This document shows positions 17,870 to 26,350 of a DNA stretch of 64,000 bases, one piece after another; the stretch's first letter is position 1; each line of letters opens with the position of its first letter. The stretch lies in assembly GCF_027625475.1 (NCBI RefSeq), contig NZ_CP115174.1:3566501-3630500 (forward strand), in the 5' to 3' direction. The notes beneath the pieces were generated by a model. The model searched no databases and was not told the origin of the DNA. It saw only the letters and a list, made by a program, of their open reading frames with translations. A program made the position numbers and the translations under genes. The DNA comes from Sphingomonas abietis (GTDB taxonomy: Bacteria; Pseudomonadota; Alphaproteobacteria; Sphingomonadales; Sphingomonadaceae).

Positions 17870-18742
17870 TCAACCCGCCCTCCCGGTCCATCCCTGGAGG
17901 AATTCGAGGAGGAGCGCATTGACTGCCTCGGGCCGTTCCTCGTGCGGTAGGTGACCACAGCGATCGATCGGCACGGCGCGCAAATTCTCGGCCATCTCGC
18001 TCCAGACCTTGGGCATGTCGAACATCTCGCCGACCGCACCAAAGTTCGCGCCCCACAGCGCGAGCGTCGGGCACGCGATCTTGACGTCGGCGTCCTCAAG
18101 GTCCTGGGCCACGTCCTCGGCATTGGCGCGGTAGTCGGCCATCGCGCCGCGCACGGCTCCCGGTGCACGATAGGCGCGGACATAGGTGTCGAACGCCTCG
18201 CCGCTGATCGCGGCCGGGTCGTACGCCCAGTCGGAGAAGAACCAGCGCAACCACTGCTCCTCCTTGCCGGAGATCAGCGTCTCGGGGAGGTCGGGGATCA
18301 GATGGAAGAGGAAGAACCAATAGGCTTTGGCGATGCGCGCATCGAGGTCGCGGGCGACGATCCGGGTCGGAACATTGTCCATCACCACCAGCCGGTCGAC
18401 CCGATCGGGATAGTCCTTGGCAAAGCGGGTCGCGACGCGCGCGCCCCGGTCGTGTCCGACCAGCGCGATCTTGTTGATCCCGAGCTTGTCGAGCAGGGCT
18501 GCGAGATCGCGCGCCATGTTCCGCTTGTCGTAGCCCGACGCTGGCTTTTCGGTTTCGCCATAACCTCGCAGATCGGGGACGATCAGCCGGTAGAGTTCGC
18601 CCAGCACCGGGATCTGGTGGCGCCACGCGAAGTTCGTCTCGGGAAAGCCGTGCAGCAGCACGACCGGGGCGCCCTCGCCGGCGTCGATGAAATTCTGACG
18701 GATGCCGTTGGCGCGGATGGTATGGTTCTCCAGGCGGATCAT
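17870..18742 (-). CDS. Alpha/beta hydrolase, fluoroacetate-dehalogenase/epoxide-hydrolase type
   Basis: A 290-residue hydrolase with an aspartate nucleophile: the elbow reads GHDRG with D98, as in haloacetate dehalogenases and epoxide hydrolases rather than esterases. HGFPET gives the oxyanion region, and RCGHLPHEERPE carries the catalytic histidine. DLRGYGET is the usual dehalogenase-family loop. The ATG at 18742 overlaps the upstream stop as ATGA, so it is translationally coupled to the metallo-beta-lactamase-fold gene; an upstream in-frame ATG at 18781 is less likely. Confidence 0.9.
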   Translation of the reverse strand: MIRLENHTIRANGIRQNFIDAGEGAPVVLLHGFPETNFAWRHQIPVLGELYRLIVPDLRGYGETEKPASGYDKRNMARDLAALLDKLGINKIALVGHDRGARVATRFAKDYPDRVDRLVVMDNVPTRIVARDLDARIAKAYWFFLFHLIPDLPETLISGKEEQWLRWFFSDWAYDPAAISGEAFDTYVRAYRAPGAVRGAMADYRANAEDVAQDLEDADVKIACPTLALWGANFGAVGEMFDMPKVWSEMAENLRAVPIDRCGHLPHEERPEAVNALLLEFLQGWTGRAG

Positions 18743-19728
18743 GGCTGCGTCCTGTTGAGGGTGTAATTGAGGGGAACCCATTCGAAGCGATCAGCACCGG
18801 TGCGCCGAATGTGGCCGACACCCGGGAAGGAGATGTGGGCGCCTGCGACGAGCCACTTTTCCGAAGCAGCTTGCGCTATCAGCTTTTCTCGCGCCGCAAC
18901 GGCCATCGGCACGTTCCAGTCGTAGCGGATCGCCACATTGGGATCGGGAAACTGGACTGGCGCCATATGCACCGTGTCGCCCCAGAACAGCAGGCTCTGA
19001 CCGCCGTCCTGCAGCAGGTAGACGGTGTGGCCCGGGGTGTGGCCCGGAGCCGCTATCGGCGTCAGACCCGGCACCAGCGCCGCGCCTTCGTCGAAGAGCT
19101 TTACCCGTCCGCTCTGCTGATAAGGCAACACGACCTTCTGCACGGCCGGGAAGAAGGGCTTGAGCAGATCGTTGACCGTCGCCTGATTGCGATTGTCGAG
19201 CCAGAAGTCCGCTTCCTTGCGCGGGATGTGGATGATGGCCTTGGAGAAAACGGGTTGCCCGTCGAGCACCAGTCCGCCGGCATGGTCCTCGTGCAGGTGC
19301 GTGATGAACACGTCGTCGACCTGATCCGGCGTGTAGCCGGCCGCCGCTATCGCCCGCTTCAGACCACCGCCGTCCTTGCCGTAGAGATTGCCGGCGCCTG
19401 TATCGATAAGGACGAGCCGGCCATCCATGTTGACGAGAAAGGCGTTGATCATCCCTTCGTAGCGAAGCGGCAGGAAATCGTCCTTCAAGGTCGCGGCGAC
19501 CTGGTCCTCCGTAGCGCCGACCGCCACCTTGTCCGACGGAAAGGGGTGCGTCCCGTCGAGCAGCGCCGTCACCTCGAAGCGACCGACGAAGAACCTGAAA
19601 TAGCCCGGCGCCTGCCCGCCGACCTGGGCGGTCGAAGGCGCAGCAGAGGGAAGTGTCTGCTGAGCCATCGCGTGTGAGGCAAGGGCAAGCGCCAGGGGCG
19701 CCGCTGCGAAGAGGATCAGGGACCTCAT
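18739..19728 (-). CDS. Exported metallo-beta-lactamase-fold hydrolase
   Basis: A 329-residue periplasmic zinc hydrolase. A signal peptide ends after residue 22 (SHAMA before QQ). The zinc motif THLHEDHAGG supplies H144, H146, D148 and H149, with later histidines in IAAPGHTPGHTVYLL and the GDTVH segment. It resembles quorum-quenching lactonase-like and other broad MBL-fold enzymes rather than true beta-lactamases. Coupled by ATGA overlaps to the hydrolase before it and the dehalogenase-like gene after it. Confidence 0.9.
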   Translation of the reverse strand: MRSLILFAAAPLALALASHAMAQQTLPSAAPSTAQVGGQAPGYFRFFVGRFEVTALLDGTHPFPSDKVAVGATEDQVAATLKDDFLPLRYEGMINAFLVNMDGRLVLIDTGAGNLYGKDGGGLKRAIAAAGYTPDQVDDVFITHLHEDHAGGLVLDGQPVFSKAIIHIPRKEADFWLDNRNQATVNDLLKPFFPAVQKVVLPYQQSGRVKLFDEGAALVPGLTPIAAPGHTPGHTVYLLQDGGQSLLFWGDTVHMAPVQFPDPNVAIRYDWNVPMAVAAREKLIAQAASEKWLVAGAHISFPGVGHIRRTGADRFEWVPLNYTLNRTQP

Positions 19729-20528
19729 TTGCGTGCGGCGACCGAAGCGACCGCGTCCTCGATCACGGCGGCGACCTCCTTGGGGTGCGACAGCAGCGAG
19801 ACGTGGCTCGACTGCAGGACGGTGGTCTTCGCCTTCATCTGCGCGGCGAGATCACGCTCCATCTGTGGCGAGATCACGCGGTCATTCGCCGAGACGATGT
19901 ACCAAGAGGGCACGGTGCGCCACGCCGGCGCGGTGACCTTGTCGCCGAACGTGCTCGCGGCAAGCGGCCCCTGGGTCACGAAGAGCGTGCGCGCTTCCTC
20001 GCGCGGCAGATCGGCCGCGAAATTGTCGATCATCCCCTGCTCGGTCTGACGCAAGAAGCCCTTGCCGTCGTCCCATACGGTGCCGAGCGCGGGCGGCTTG
20101 GGATAGGCACCGACGAGATCGCCGCCGGTCTGCCCTTCCTTGTTGGCAAAGGCCGCCACATAGACCAGCGCCTTCACTTTCGGGTCGGTGCCCGCCTCGG
20201 TGATGACTGTCCCCGCCCAGCTATGGCCGACCAGCACGACCGGACCATTGACGTCGGCGAGGACGCGCTTGGTGGCCGCCACATCATCGGCGAGCGAGGT
20301 CAGCGGATTCTGCACGCCGAGCACGCGAATGCCCTTGGCCTGCAGCAGCGGGATGACCTTCGCCCAGCTCGAGCCATCGGCCCAGGCACCGTGAACGAGG
20401 ACGACGGTCGGCGCGCCGGTCTCGGCGGGCGCGTTGGTCGGCGCCGTCTGAGCGACCGAGGCCGAGCCGAGGAGTGCGAGCGGTGTGGTGGCGAGCGCGA
20501 AAGCGACGAGCGAGCGGGTGAGTTTCAT
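19725..20528 (-). CDS. Exported alpha/beta hydrolase
   Basis: A 267-residue hydrolase with a signal peptide ending near residue 26 (GSASVAQ). The nucleophile elbow GHSWAGTV places serine at 103; VLVHGAWADGSSW gives the oxyanion-hole loop; the histidine is likely in SSHVSLLSHPKEV near the C-terminus. This matches the family of small secreted esterase-like hydrolases annotated in many proteobacteria. AGGAAA lies 5 bases before the ATG at 20528. First gene of a chained set of four, running down to the cNMP-binding flavoprotein at 16218. Confidence 0.88.
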   Translation of the reverse strand: MKLTRSLVAFALATTPLALLGSASVAQTAPTNAPAETGAPTVVLVHGAWADGSSWAKVIPLLQAKGIRVLGVQNPLTSLADDVAATKRVLADVNGPVVLVGHSWAGTVITEAGTDPKVKALVYVAAFANKEGQTGGDLVGAYPKPPALGTVWDDGKGFLRQTEQGMIDNFAADLPREEARTLFVTQGPLAASTFGDKVTAPAWRTVPSWYIVSANDRVISPQMERDLAAQMKAKTTVLQSSHVSLLSHPKEVAAVIEDAVASVAARK

Positions 20529-20628
20529 GCGAGTTTCCTGTGATTTGCTTCTGAGCTTGGATGGCACCCGCCAGGTCAGCGCGATTGTCGAAACCGCGGA
20601 AGATTTGGATGGTGCGGTCATGGAAAAT

Positions 20629-20656
20629 GACCCGGCGCCGGGGCGGGCGCCGGGTC
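20629..20656 (-). terminator. Strong hairpin terminator
   Basis: Perfect 11-base stem (GACCCGGCGCC with GGCGCCGGGTC) with a 6-base loop, followed on the minus strand by ATTTT. It lies 8 bases after the Tat-exported hydrolase gene. Confidence 0.85.
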
Positions 20657-20664
20657 AGGCATGC

Positions 20665-21648
20665 TCAACCCTTGATGAAGGAGAGGATGTCGGGGTTGAG
20701 AACGTCGCCGTTGATCGTCAGCATGCCATGCGAAAGGCCCGGATAGATCTTCAGCTTGTTGTTCGGCAGCAGCTTCGCCTGGAGGAGCGAGGCGTCCTTG
20801 TAGGGGACGATCTGGTCATCATCGCCCTGCAGGACGAGCGTTGGCACCTTGATCGCCTTCAAGTCCTCGGTCTGGTCGGTTTCCGAGAAAGCCTTGATGC
20901 ATTCGTAGTGCGCCTGCGCACCGCCCATCATGCCCTGACGCCACCAATTCTGGCGTACGCCCTCGATCACCGACTTGCCCGGGCGGTTGAAGCCGTAGAA
21001 CGGGATCGGAACCTGCCAGTAGAAGTCGGCGCGGTTCGCGGCGAGCTGCGCGCGGAAGCCATCGAAGACCGAGCGCGGCAGGCCGCCGGGGTTGAACGCC
21101 GTCTGAACCATGATCGGGGGAACCGAGGCTACGAGCACGGCCTTGGCGACCTTACCGGCGCCGTAGCGCGCGACATAGCGCGCGACTTCGCCGCCGCCGG
21201 TCGAGTGTCCGATATGGATCGCATCCTGGAGGCCGAGCTTCTTCACCACGGCATCGACGTCGGCCGCATAGGTGTCCATGTCGTTGCCCTTCGCGGTCTG
21301 CGTCGAGCGACCATGGCCGCGCCGGTCCATTGCGATCACGCGATAGCCCTGCGACAGGAAGTAGAGCATCTGCCCATCCCAGTCGTCGGCGCTGAGCGGC
21401 CAGCCGTGATGGAAGAAGATCGGCTGCCCGCGACCCCAGTCCTTGTAGTAGAGACGCGTTCCGTCCGCCGCCGTTGCATAGCCATCGCCGGCCGGGCCGG
21501 ACGTCGGCGCCGCCGCGGGCGCGGCCTGCGCAACGTCCGACATCGTCGCGGTGAGTGCCGCGGCGCCGACGGTCAGGCCGGCCCCGGCAAGAATTCCACG
21601 ACGGGTGAAATCCCCGCCCTGACCGTCCGAACCGTCATGTTCACGCAT
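20665..21648 (-). CDS. Tat-exported alpha/beta hydrolase, chloroperoxidase type
   Basis: A 327-residue relative of the 8674-9495 hydrolase that carries a twin-arginine signal (FTRRGILAGAGLTVGAAAL, residues 14-32). The nucleophile elbow reads GHSTGGGE with serine at 149; the acid is in QGDDDQIVP and the histidine in GLSHGML near the end. Start set at 21648, with AAGGAG 7 bases upstream; the longer open frame is not supported. Monocistronic, ended by a strong hairpin. Likely a periplasmic esterase or perhydrolase. Confidence 0.9.
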   Translation of the reverse strand: MREHDGSDGQGGDFTRRGILAGAGLTVGAAALTATMSDVAQAAPAAAPTSGPAGDGYATAADGTRLYYKDWGRGQPIFFHHGWPLSADDWDGQMLYFLSQGYRVIAMDRRGHGRSTQTAKGNDMDTYAADVDAVVKKLGLQDAIHIGHSTGGGEVARYVARYGAGKVAKAVLVASVPPIMVQTAFNPGGLPRSVFDGFRAQLAANRADFYWQVPIPFYGFNRPGKSVIEGVRQNWWRQGMMGGAQAHYECIKAFSETDQTEDLKAIKVPTLVLQGDDDQIVPYKDASLLQAKLLPNNKLKIYPGLSHGMLTINGDVLNPDILSFIKG

Positions 21649-21767
21649 TGTCGTCTCCTTTTCGTGTTCGGAGACGATCTGCCGCCTTGCGGGGTCGCGC
21701 GATTGTCGAAGCGGGTGACGATTGGCACGAAACGAACGCGAAGCAGCGGGTGCCGACCTGCCGTCGT

Positions 21768-22353
21768 TCAATAAGGCGGCGCGACCGCCTCGTGCTGGCG
21801 GCGGGCGGCATCGGCCCACCAGCTGAGTTCCTCGGCCAAGCGATCGAAGCTGTGGTCGAGCGAGGCGCCGGCGGTCCGATCGGCTCGGCATTCTCGTCTA
21901 GCGCTGCGGTGACGGGACCGACCGCGAGCGTGCTCGGAATCACCACCATGCCCATCTCGGCCAATGTCGGGTGCCACGCAATTCGGCGCGGGCTCCGGCG
22001 AACCGTCCGGCGGAATAGGTGGCGAGCGCGGCCGGCCGCCAAAACCATTCTTCGAGGAAATGGTCGGTGAGGTTCTTGAGGCCAGGCTGGACGCCCCAAT
22101 TATACTCGCCCGCCACGAACAGAAATGCGTCGGCCGCAATGATCTTGTCCGCCAGCACGCGCATTGCTTCAGGCGCTGTATCGCCAGGATATTCCTTGTA
22201 CATCCGGTCGAGGATCGGCAGCCCGACCGCCTTGGCGTCGATCAGTTCGGTCTCGACACCGCGCGCCGTGAACTTGCGGACGCAGTAATCGGCCAGTCGG
22301 ATTCCAGCGCGGTCCGATCGGTATGAGCCATAGAGGACGAGCAGCTTACGCAT
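21768..22353 (-). pseudogene. NADPH-dependent FMN reductase, broken by two frameshifts
   Basis: The first 125 or so residues are a normal flavodoxin-fold FMN reductase (MRKLLVLYGSYRSDRAG, GEYNWGVQPGLKNLTDHF). At about 21964-21990 the frame runs into a stop after GARAELRG. The expected continuation (TLAEMGMVVIPSTLAVGPV) is found one frame over, and at about 21868-21880 the frame must change again to read the usual C-terminus (GASLDHSFDRLAEELSWW), which stops at 21768. Each change is explained by loss of a single base. Either the gene is dead or the consensus sequence has indel errors; the intact protein sequence on either side favours a recent event. GAGGAG precedes the start, 12 bases after the small acidic gene. 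Confidence 0.8.
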
Positions 22354-22365
22354 CGGCCGCGCTCC

Positions 22366-22482
22366 TCAATCGAACGTGTTCGAGGCCGGCGGATCGCTCG
22401 CGGGGAAGCTCTCTTCTTCCGCCTCGTCGATGTGCGCGTCGTCGTCGCGCTCGGTCTCTTCGTCGTCGGGTGGCATCAGCAT
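22366..22482 (-). CDS. Small acidic protein with SFPASDPP motif
   Basis: A 38-residue microprotein, about 40% D or E, ending in EESFPASDPPASNTFD. Short proteins with an SFPASDPP core recur in proteobacterial genomes and have no known role. AGAGGAG sits 7 bases before the ATG, and the stop is 12 bases before the FMN reductase start, so the pair is probably co-transcribed. Missed by length cut-offs in many annotations. Confidence 0.75.
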   Translation of the reverse strand: MLMPPDDEETERDDDAHIDEAEEESFPASDPPASNTFD

Positions 22483-22560
22483 GGTCGACTCCTCTGCGAG
22501 CGGACCAGCCTGGTCCTTTCGAGATTGCCAGTCTTGCACAGGACGAACGCGACCTGCACG

Positions 22561-22589
22561 AAAAGACCGGACAGTTACCTGCCCGGTCT
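22561..22589 (-). terminator. Hairpin terminator after the DoxX gene
   Basis: GACCGG and CCGGTC arms around a 12-base loop, followed on the minus strand by TTTT. It lies 24 bases beyond the DoxX stop. Confidence 0.7.
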
Positions 22590-22612
22590 GATCGATTGGA
22601 CGATGTCAGTCT

Positions 22613-23032
22613 TCAGCGACGGGCGTCGAGGCTCCAGGCGCCGCCGCCCAGCGCGATCACGTTGAGCAGACCACCAGCGATCGCGACGTTCTTAAAGAAA
22701 TGGATGAACTGGTTCTGGTCACCCAGCGCCGAGTGGAAGGCGAGCGCTGTTGCGATCGAGAACACGGCGAGGATGCTCGCAACCAGCCGGGTGCGATAGC
22801 CGAGAATCAGCGCAACGCCGCCGACCAATTCGACGAGGAGCGCGATCGCGAGACCGACCTGCGGAAGTGGCAGGCCAGCGGACTGGATGTAGCCAATCGT
22901 CGCAGCCGGAGCAGCGACCTTGGAAAGGCCGCTCAGGATGAAGATCGCGGCGATGCCGATGCGACCGATAAGCGGAAGCGCGGCGGCAGAGCTCGCCGCC
23001 GTAGTCGAAGCATTGTAGGGAACGGTTGCCAT
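22613..23032 (-). CDS. DoxX-family membrane protein
   Basis: A 139-residue inner-membrane protein with four predicted membrane segments (about 20-40, 58-78, 84-102, 115-133). The first has the usual DoxX opening LIGRIGIAAIFILSGLSK, and GNQ/F-type C-terminal features (DQNQFIHFFKNVAIAGGLL) are present. DoxX proteins partner with thiosulfate or thiol-redox proteins in some species. The start at 23032 was chosen because it opens directly on the membrane domain; the open frame extends far upstream without resemblance to the family. The paired gene across the divergent promoter is a small hypothetical protein. Confidence 0.88.
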   Translation of the reverse strand: MATVPYNASTTAASSAAALPLIGRIGIAAIFILSGLSKVAAPAATIGYIQSAGLPLPQVGLAIALLVELVGGVALILGYRTRLVASILAVFSIATALAFHSALGDQNQFIHFFKNVAIAGGLLNVIALGGGAWSLDARR

Positions 23033-23336
23033 TGAAAGTCTCCAATCGAAGGCGAACCATTGCTCGCCAGTGACGGCACAAATGGCGACATGTTCGACGT
23101 CACAACAGTGGAACAAAGTCCTCCGAACTGTTCGACGAAGTGGAAAAGCTGCCACGCGATGAGCCCCTGAAACGGACGGCGAATGCAACATAGGCGTCCA
23201 ATCATCGTCGGCTTCCTTCCGATAATATCTCCGCCAGCCACCCAACGTTCGAAAACGTCGAACAAGTTCGGGGACTTTATCCACCTGTTTCGAGACGCCT
23301 CGATCGTGATGGTGGAGCCACCAGCAGGAGGACATC
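23033..23336. other. 304-base divergent promoter region without genes
   Basis: Lies between the DoxX gene (minus) and the small hypothetical gene (plus). No coding or RNA gene is seen. It holds three copies of a 9-base word, listed separately, and should contain both promoters. Confidence 0.6.
23091..23264. repeat. Three copies of TGTTCGACG in a divergent promoter region
   Basis: Exact 9-base copies at 23091-23099 and 23129-23137 on the plus strand and at 23256-23264 in the opposite orientation. The first two are 38 bases apart. Such clustering in a 304-base promoter region suggests a regulator site, though this is inference. Confidence 0.4.
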
Positions 23337-23651
23337 ATGACCAGCAGTGCAACGCCCGATCTGAGCCAGAATGAATGGGCGGCCGTCGCCGTCGCGCTGA
23401 AGGATGCGAACGATTGCGGATGTGCGACCGAGCCTTTGCCGAGCGAGGCAGGCATCGTCCACCGCGCCTTCGGCGCGCTGTTCGGCGCTCGCGGCCGCAC
23501 GCCGCTTGCCGATCCCCGTCTCGAAGCGATCCGTCGCTTCGTCTGCGCGAGCTACCGCAAGCGCCAGCCCGCGAACGAGTTCGCCAAGCCGCTCGAGGAG
23601 CACGGCTTCAACAGCGCGCAGATCGAAGCAATGGGTCGCCTGGCGCGCTGA
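23337..23651 (+). CDS. Small conserved-looking hypothetical protein
   Basis: A 104-residue soluble protein of unknown function. An ideal AGGAGG stands 5 bases before the ATG. It has one CGC and a further lone cysteine (FVCASYRKR), and an arginine-rich basic C-terminal half (RRFVCASYRKRQPANEF, IEAMGRLAR) that could contact nucleic acid. Third-position GC fits a real gene. Divergent from DoxX with three repeats between them. Confidence 0.7.
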   Translation: MTSSATPDLSQNEWAAVAVALKDANDCGCATEPLPSEAGIVHRAFGALFGARGRTPLADPRLEAIRRFVCASYRKRQPANEFAKPLEEHGFNSAQIEAMGRLAR

Positions 23652-23780
23652 GCGCGAGGGCGTTCACGCGAGGATCGAACAAAAGCCGGCAAGGCCAGCC
23701 AAGCGTCGCGACGTTTGGCTAGGCACTATTGAGCGAAGATTGCGAGGCAGACGCCTCGCCCAGCTTGATGGACCCAGCCG

Positions 23781-25502
23781 ATGAACGCACCTGTAATCAC
23801 CCCCTCGAAGGCTGCATCTGGCGCCCTGCTGCGCCGCCTGAGCGACATCGTCGGGTCGCGCTTCCTCCTGACCGGCGAGCGCGAGACCCGGCGCTTCAGG
23901 ACAGGGTTCCGCTTCGGCTCGGGTGATGCGCTCGCGGTCGTCCAGCCCGGCAGCCTCGTCGAACTCTGGAGGGTCGCCAAGGCGTGCGCCGAGGCCGGCG
24001 TCATCGTCATCATGCAGGCTGCAAACACTGGCATCACGGGCGGCTCGACCCCCGACGGCAATGATTATGATCGCGACATCGTGATCGTGAGCACCACACG
24101 GCTCCACGGCATTCAGCTTATCCGTGGCGGCGCGCAGGTAATCTGCATGCCGGGCTCGCGCCTGTTCGAGCTTGAAGAGATCGTCGCGGCTGTCGGTCGC
24201 GAACCCCATTCCCGCATCGGCTCGTCCTGCATTGGCGCATCGATCGTCGGCGGGATCTGCAACAATTCCGGCGGCGCTCTCATTCACCGTGGCCCGGCTT
24301 ATACCGAGATGGCGCTGTACGCCCGCATCACCGGGGATGGCGCGATCGAGCTGATCAATCATCTCGGCGTCGACCTCGGCTATGATCCCGAGGCGATGCT
24401 GGCTCTGCTCGATGCAGGCTCGCTCGACGATGCGCGGATCGTCGATGATCCCTCGCGGGTCTGCTCCGATCACAGCTATCAGGATCACGTGCGCCAGGTC
24501 GACGCCGACACCCCTGCCCGCTTCAATAACGATCCCCGGCACCTCCACGAAGCAGCCGGCAGCGGCGGCCACGTGGTCGTCTTCGCGGTGCGGCTGGATA
24601 CTTTCCCGCTCGAGGACGGCGTGACCGATTTCTACATCGGCTCGAACGATCCGGCCGAGCTGACGGCGATACGCCGCACGATCCTGAGCGACTTCGCCTC
24701 GCTCCCGGTACAGGGCGAATATATCCACCGCTCCGCGTTTCGCCTAACCGAGCGCTACGGGAAGGACACCTTCCTCGCGATCCGCTACCTCGGCGCCAAG
24801 ACATTGCCCAAGCTCTTCGCCCTGAAGGGCCGGGTCGACGCCTTCTTCGGCCGCATCTCCTGGGCACCCAGAGACATCTCGGAAAAGGTGATGCAAGCCG
24901 CCGTCGCCTGGCTTCCCAACCATCTGCCCGAGCGAATGCGCGACTTTGACCGACGCTACGAGCATCACCTGATCCTGCGCATGGCGGGCGAAGGGGTAGA
25001 AGATGCGCGCAAGCTGCTGAAGAGCGTGTTCCCCACCGGCAGCGGCGACTTCTTCGAATGCACGAAGGATGAGGGCGAAAAAGCCTTTCTGCACCGGTTC
25101 GCGGTCGCCGGCGCCTCGATCCGCTACCGCGCGCTCCATCGCGAGATCGTCGACGACTTCGTCGCGCTCGACGTCGCGCTGCGCCGGAACGACGATGACT
25201 GGGATGAAAAGCTACCGCCGGAACTCGCCGATCGGATCACCGGGGTGAGCTATTGCGGTCACTTCTTCTGCCACGTTTTCCACCGGGACTATTTTCTGAG
25301 GAAAGGCGAGAATCCGGTCGCCTTCGAGCATGACATGCTCGTCTATCTCGACACGCGCGGCGCTGAATATCCAGCCGAACATAATGTCGGGCACCTGTAT
25401 CCGGCCAAGCCGCCGCTCCAGAAGCATTACCGCGACCTGGATCCGACCAACAGCCTGAACCCAGGCATCGGCCGAACCTCGAAACTGGCGAACTGGCAAT
25501 GA
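23781..25502 (+). CDS. dld: Quinone-dependent D-lactate dehydrogenase
   Basis: A 573-residue membrane-associated flavoprotein, the length of the E. coli enzyme (571). It oxidises D-lactate to pyruvate and reduces quinone. The FAD-binding PCMH domain is in residues 30-230 (LAVVQPGSLVELWRVAK, QAANTGITGGSTP, IGSSCIGASIVGGICNNSGG), followed by the large membrane-binding and cap domains specific to Dld. It is coupled by an ATGA overlap to a short-chain dehydrogenase. Together with the pyruvate oxidase downstream it suggests respiratory use of D-lactate through pyruvate to acetate. Confidence 0.93.
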   Translation: MNAPVITPSKAASGALLRRLSDIVGSRFLLTGERETRRFRTGFRFGSGDALAVVQPGSLVELWRVAKACAEAGVIVIMQAANTGITGGSTPDGNDYDRDIVIVSTTRLHGIQLIRGGAQVICMPGSRLFELEEIVAAVGREPHSRIGSSCIGASIVGGICNNSGGALIHRGPAYTEMALYARITGDGAIELINHLGVDLGYDPEAMLALLDAGSLDDARIVDDPSRVCSDHSYQDHVRQVDADTPARFNNDPRHLHEAAGSGGHVVVFAVRLDTFPLEDGVTDFYIGSNDPAELTAIRRTILSDFASLPVQGEYIHRSAFRLTERYGKDTFLAIRYLGAKTLPKLFALKGRVDAFFGRISWAPRDISEKVMQAAVAWLPNHLPERMRDFDRRYEHHLILRMAGEGVEDARKLLKSVFPTGSGDFFECTKDEGEKAFLHRFAVAGASIRYRALHREIVDDFVALDVALRRNDDDWDEKLPPELADRITGVSYCGHFFCHVFHRDYFLRKGENPVAFEHDMLVYLDTRGAEYPAEHNVGHLYPAKPPLQKHYRDLDPTNSLNPGIGRTSKLANWQ

Positions 25503-26332
25503 GCAGGATCTGGCTGATTACCGGCGTCAGCAAAGGGCTCGGCCGCGCCGTCGCCCAGGCGGCCCTCGAGGCGGGCGATATCGTCGTGGGGTCTCTCCGC
25601 CAAAGAAGCGAATGCGACGATTTCGAAGCAATCGCGCCCGGACGCGCCCATGCCCGTCTGCACGACGTGACCGAGCTCGGCGCCGCCGCTCCGTTGATCG
25701 AAAGCGTCGAGCGGGATGTTGGGCCGATCGATGTCCTGGTCAACAATGCGGGCTACGGTCACGAGGGCCTGTTCGAGGAGTCGTCGATCGACGACATGCG
25801 CCGGCAGTTCGAGGTCAACGTCTTCGGCGTCGCAGCGGTGACGAAAGCGGTTCTGCCGTTCATGCGCGCGCGCCGCGCCGGCCGCATCGTGAACATCACG
25901 TCGATGGCCGGCCTCGTCTCTTTTCCCGGACTCAGCCTCTACCACGCCAGCAAATATGCGCTCGAAGGCCTGTCGGAGAGCGTCGCCAAAGAAGTGCGTG
26001 GTTTCGGCATCTATGTGACCGCAGTCGAACCAGGCACTTTCCGCACGGAATGGGCGGGTGGCTCAATGATGCGCTCGCCGCGCGCCATCTCGGATTATGA
26101 CGCCTTCTTCGATCCTCAGCGCGCGCGACGTGCAGCGAATAGCGGCCACCAGATCGGCAATCCCGCGCAGCTCGGCGCAGCGATCCTGAAGCTAATCGCT
26201 GCCGAGAACCCGCCGCTCCACCTATTGCTGGGTTCGGACGCTCGGCAGCTCGTTGGCGAGAAACTCGCACAAATGCAGGCTGAGTTCGATGCATGGGAAA
26301 GCGTGACGCTCTCGACCGACTTCCCCGCCTGA
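25499..26332 (+). CDS. Short-chain dehydrogenase/reductase
   Basis: A 277-residue classical SDR: coenzyme motif TGVSKGLGR, NNAGYG, catalytic serine in ITSMAG and the YHASK motif (Y and K). The substrate loop after PGTFRTEWAGGS is long, as in oxidoreductases annotated as YusZ-like. The coenzyme motif is followed by no arginine in the typical NADP position, so preference is unresolved. Its start overlaps the dld stop as ATGA, so it is made with Dld; the carbonyl substrate is not known. Confidence 0.9.
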   Translation: MSRIWLITGVSKGLGRAVAQAALEAGDIVVGSLRQRSECDDFEAIAPGRAHARLHDVTELGAAAPLIESVERDVGPIDVLVNNAGYGHEGLFEESSIDDMRRQFEVNVFGVAAVTKAVLPFMRARRAGRIVNITSMAGLVSFPGLSLYHASKYALEGLSESVAKEVRGFGIYVTAVEPGTFRTEWAGGSMMRSPRAISDYDAFFDPQRARRAANSGHQIGNPAQLGAAILKLIAAENPPLHLLLGSDARQLVGEKLAQMQAEFDAWESVTLSTDFPA

Positions 26333-26350
26333 CAGAAGGCCCACGCCCGT

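Noticed and set aside
23033..23336. General-stress (EcfG-type GGAAC-N16-CGTT) promoters
   Set aside because: Searched by eye here and before dps and poxB; no spaced pair matched well enough to report.
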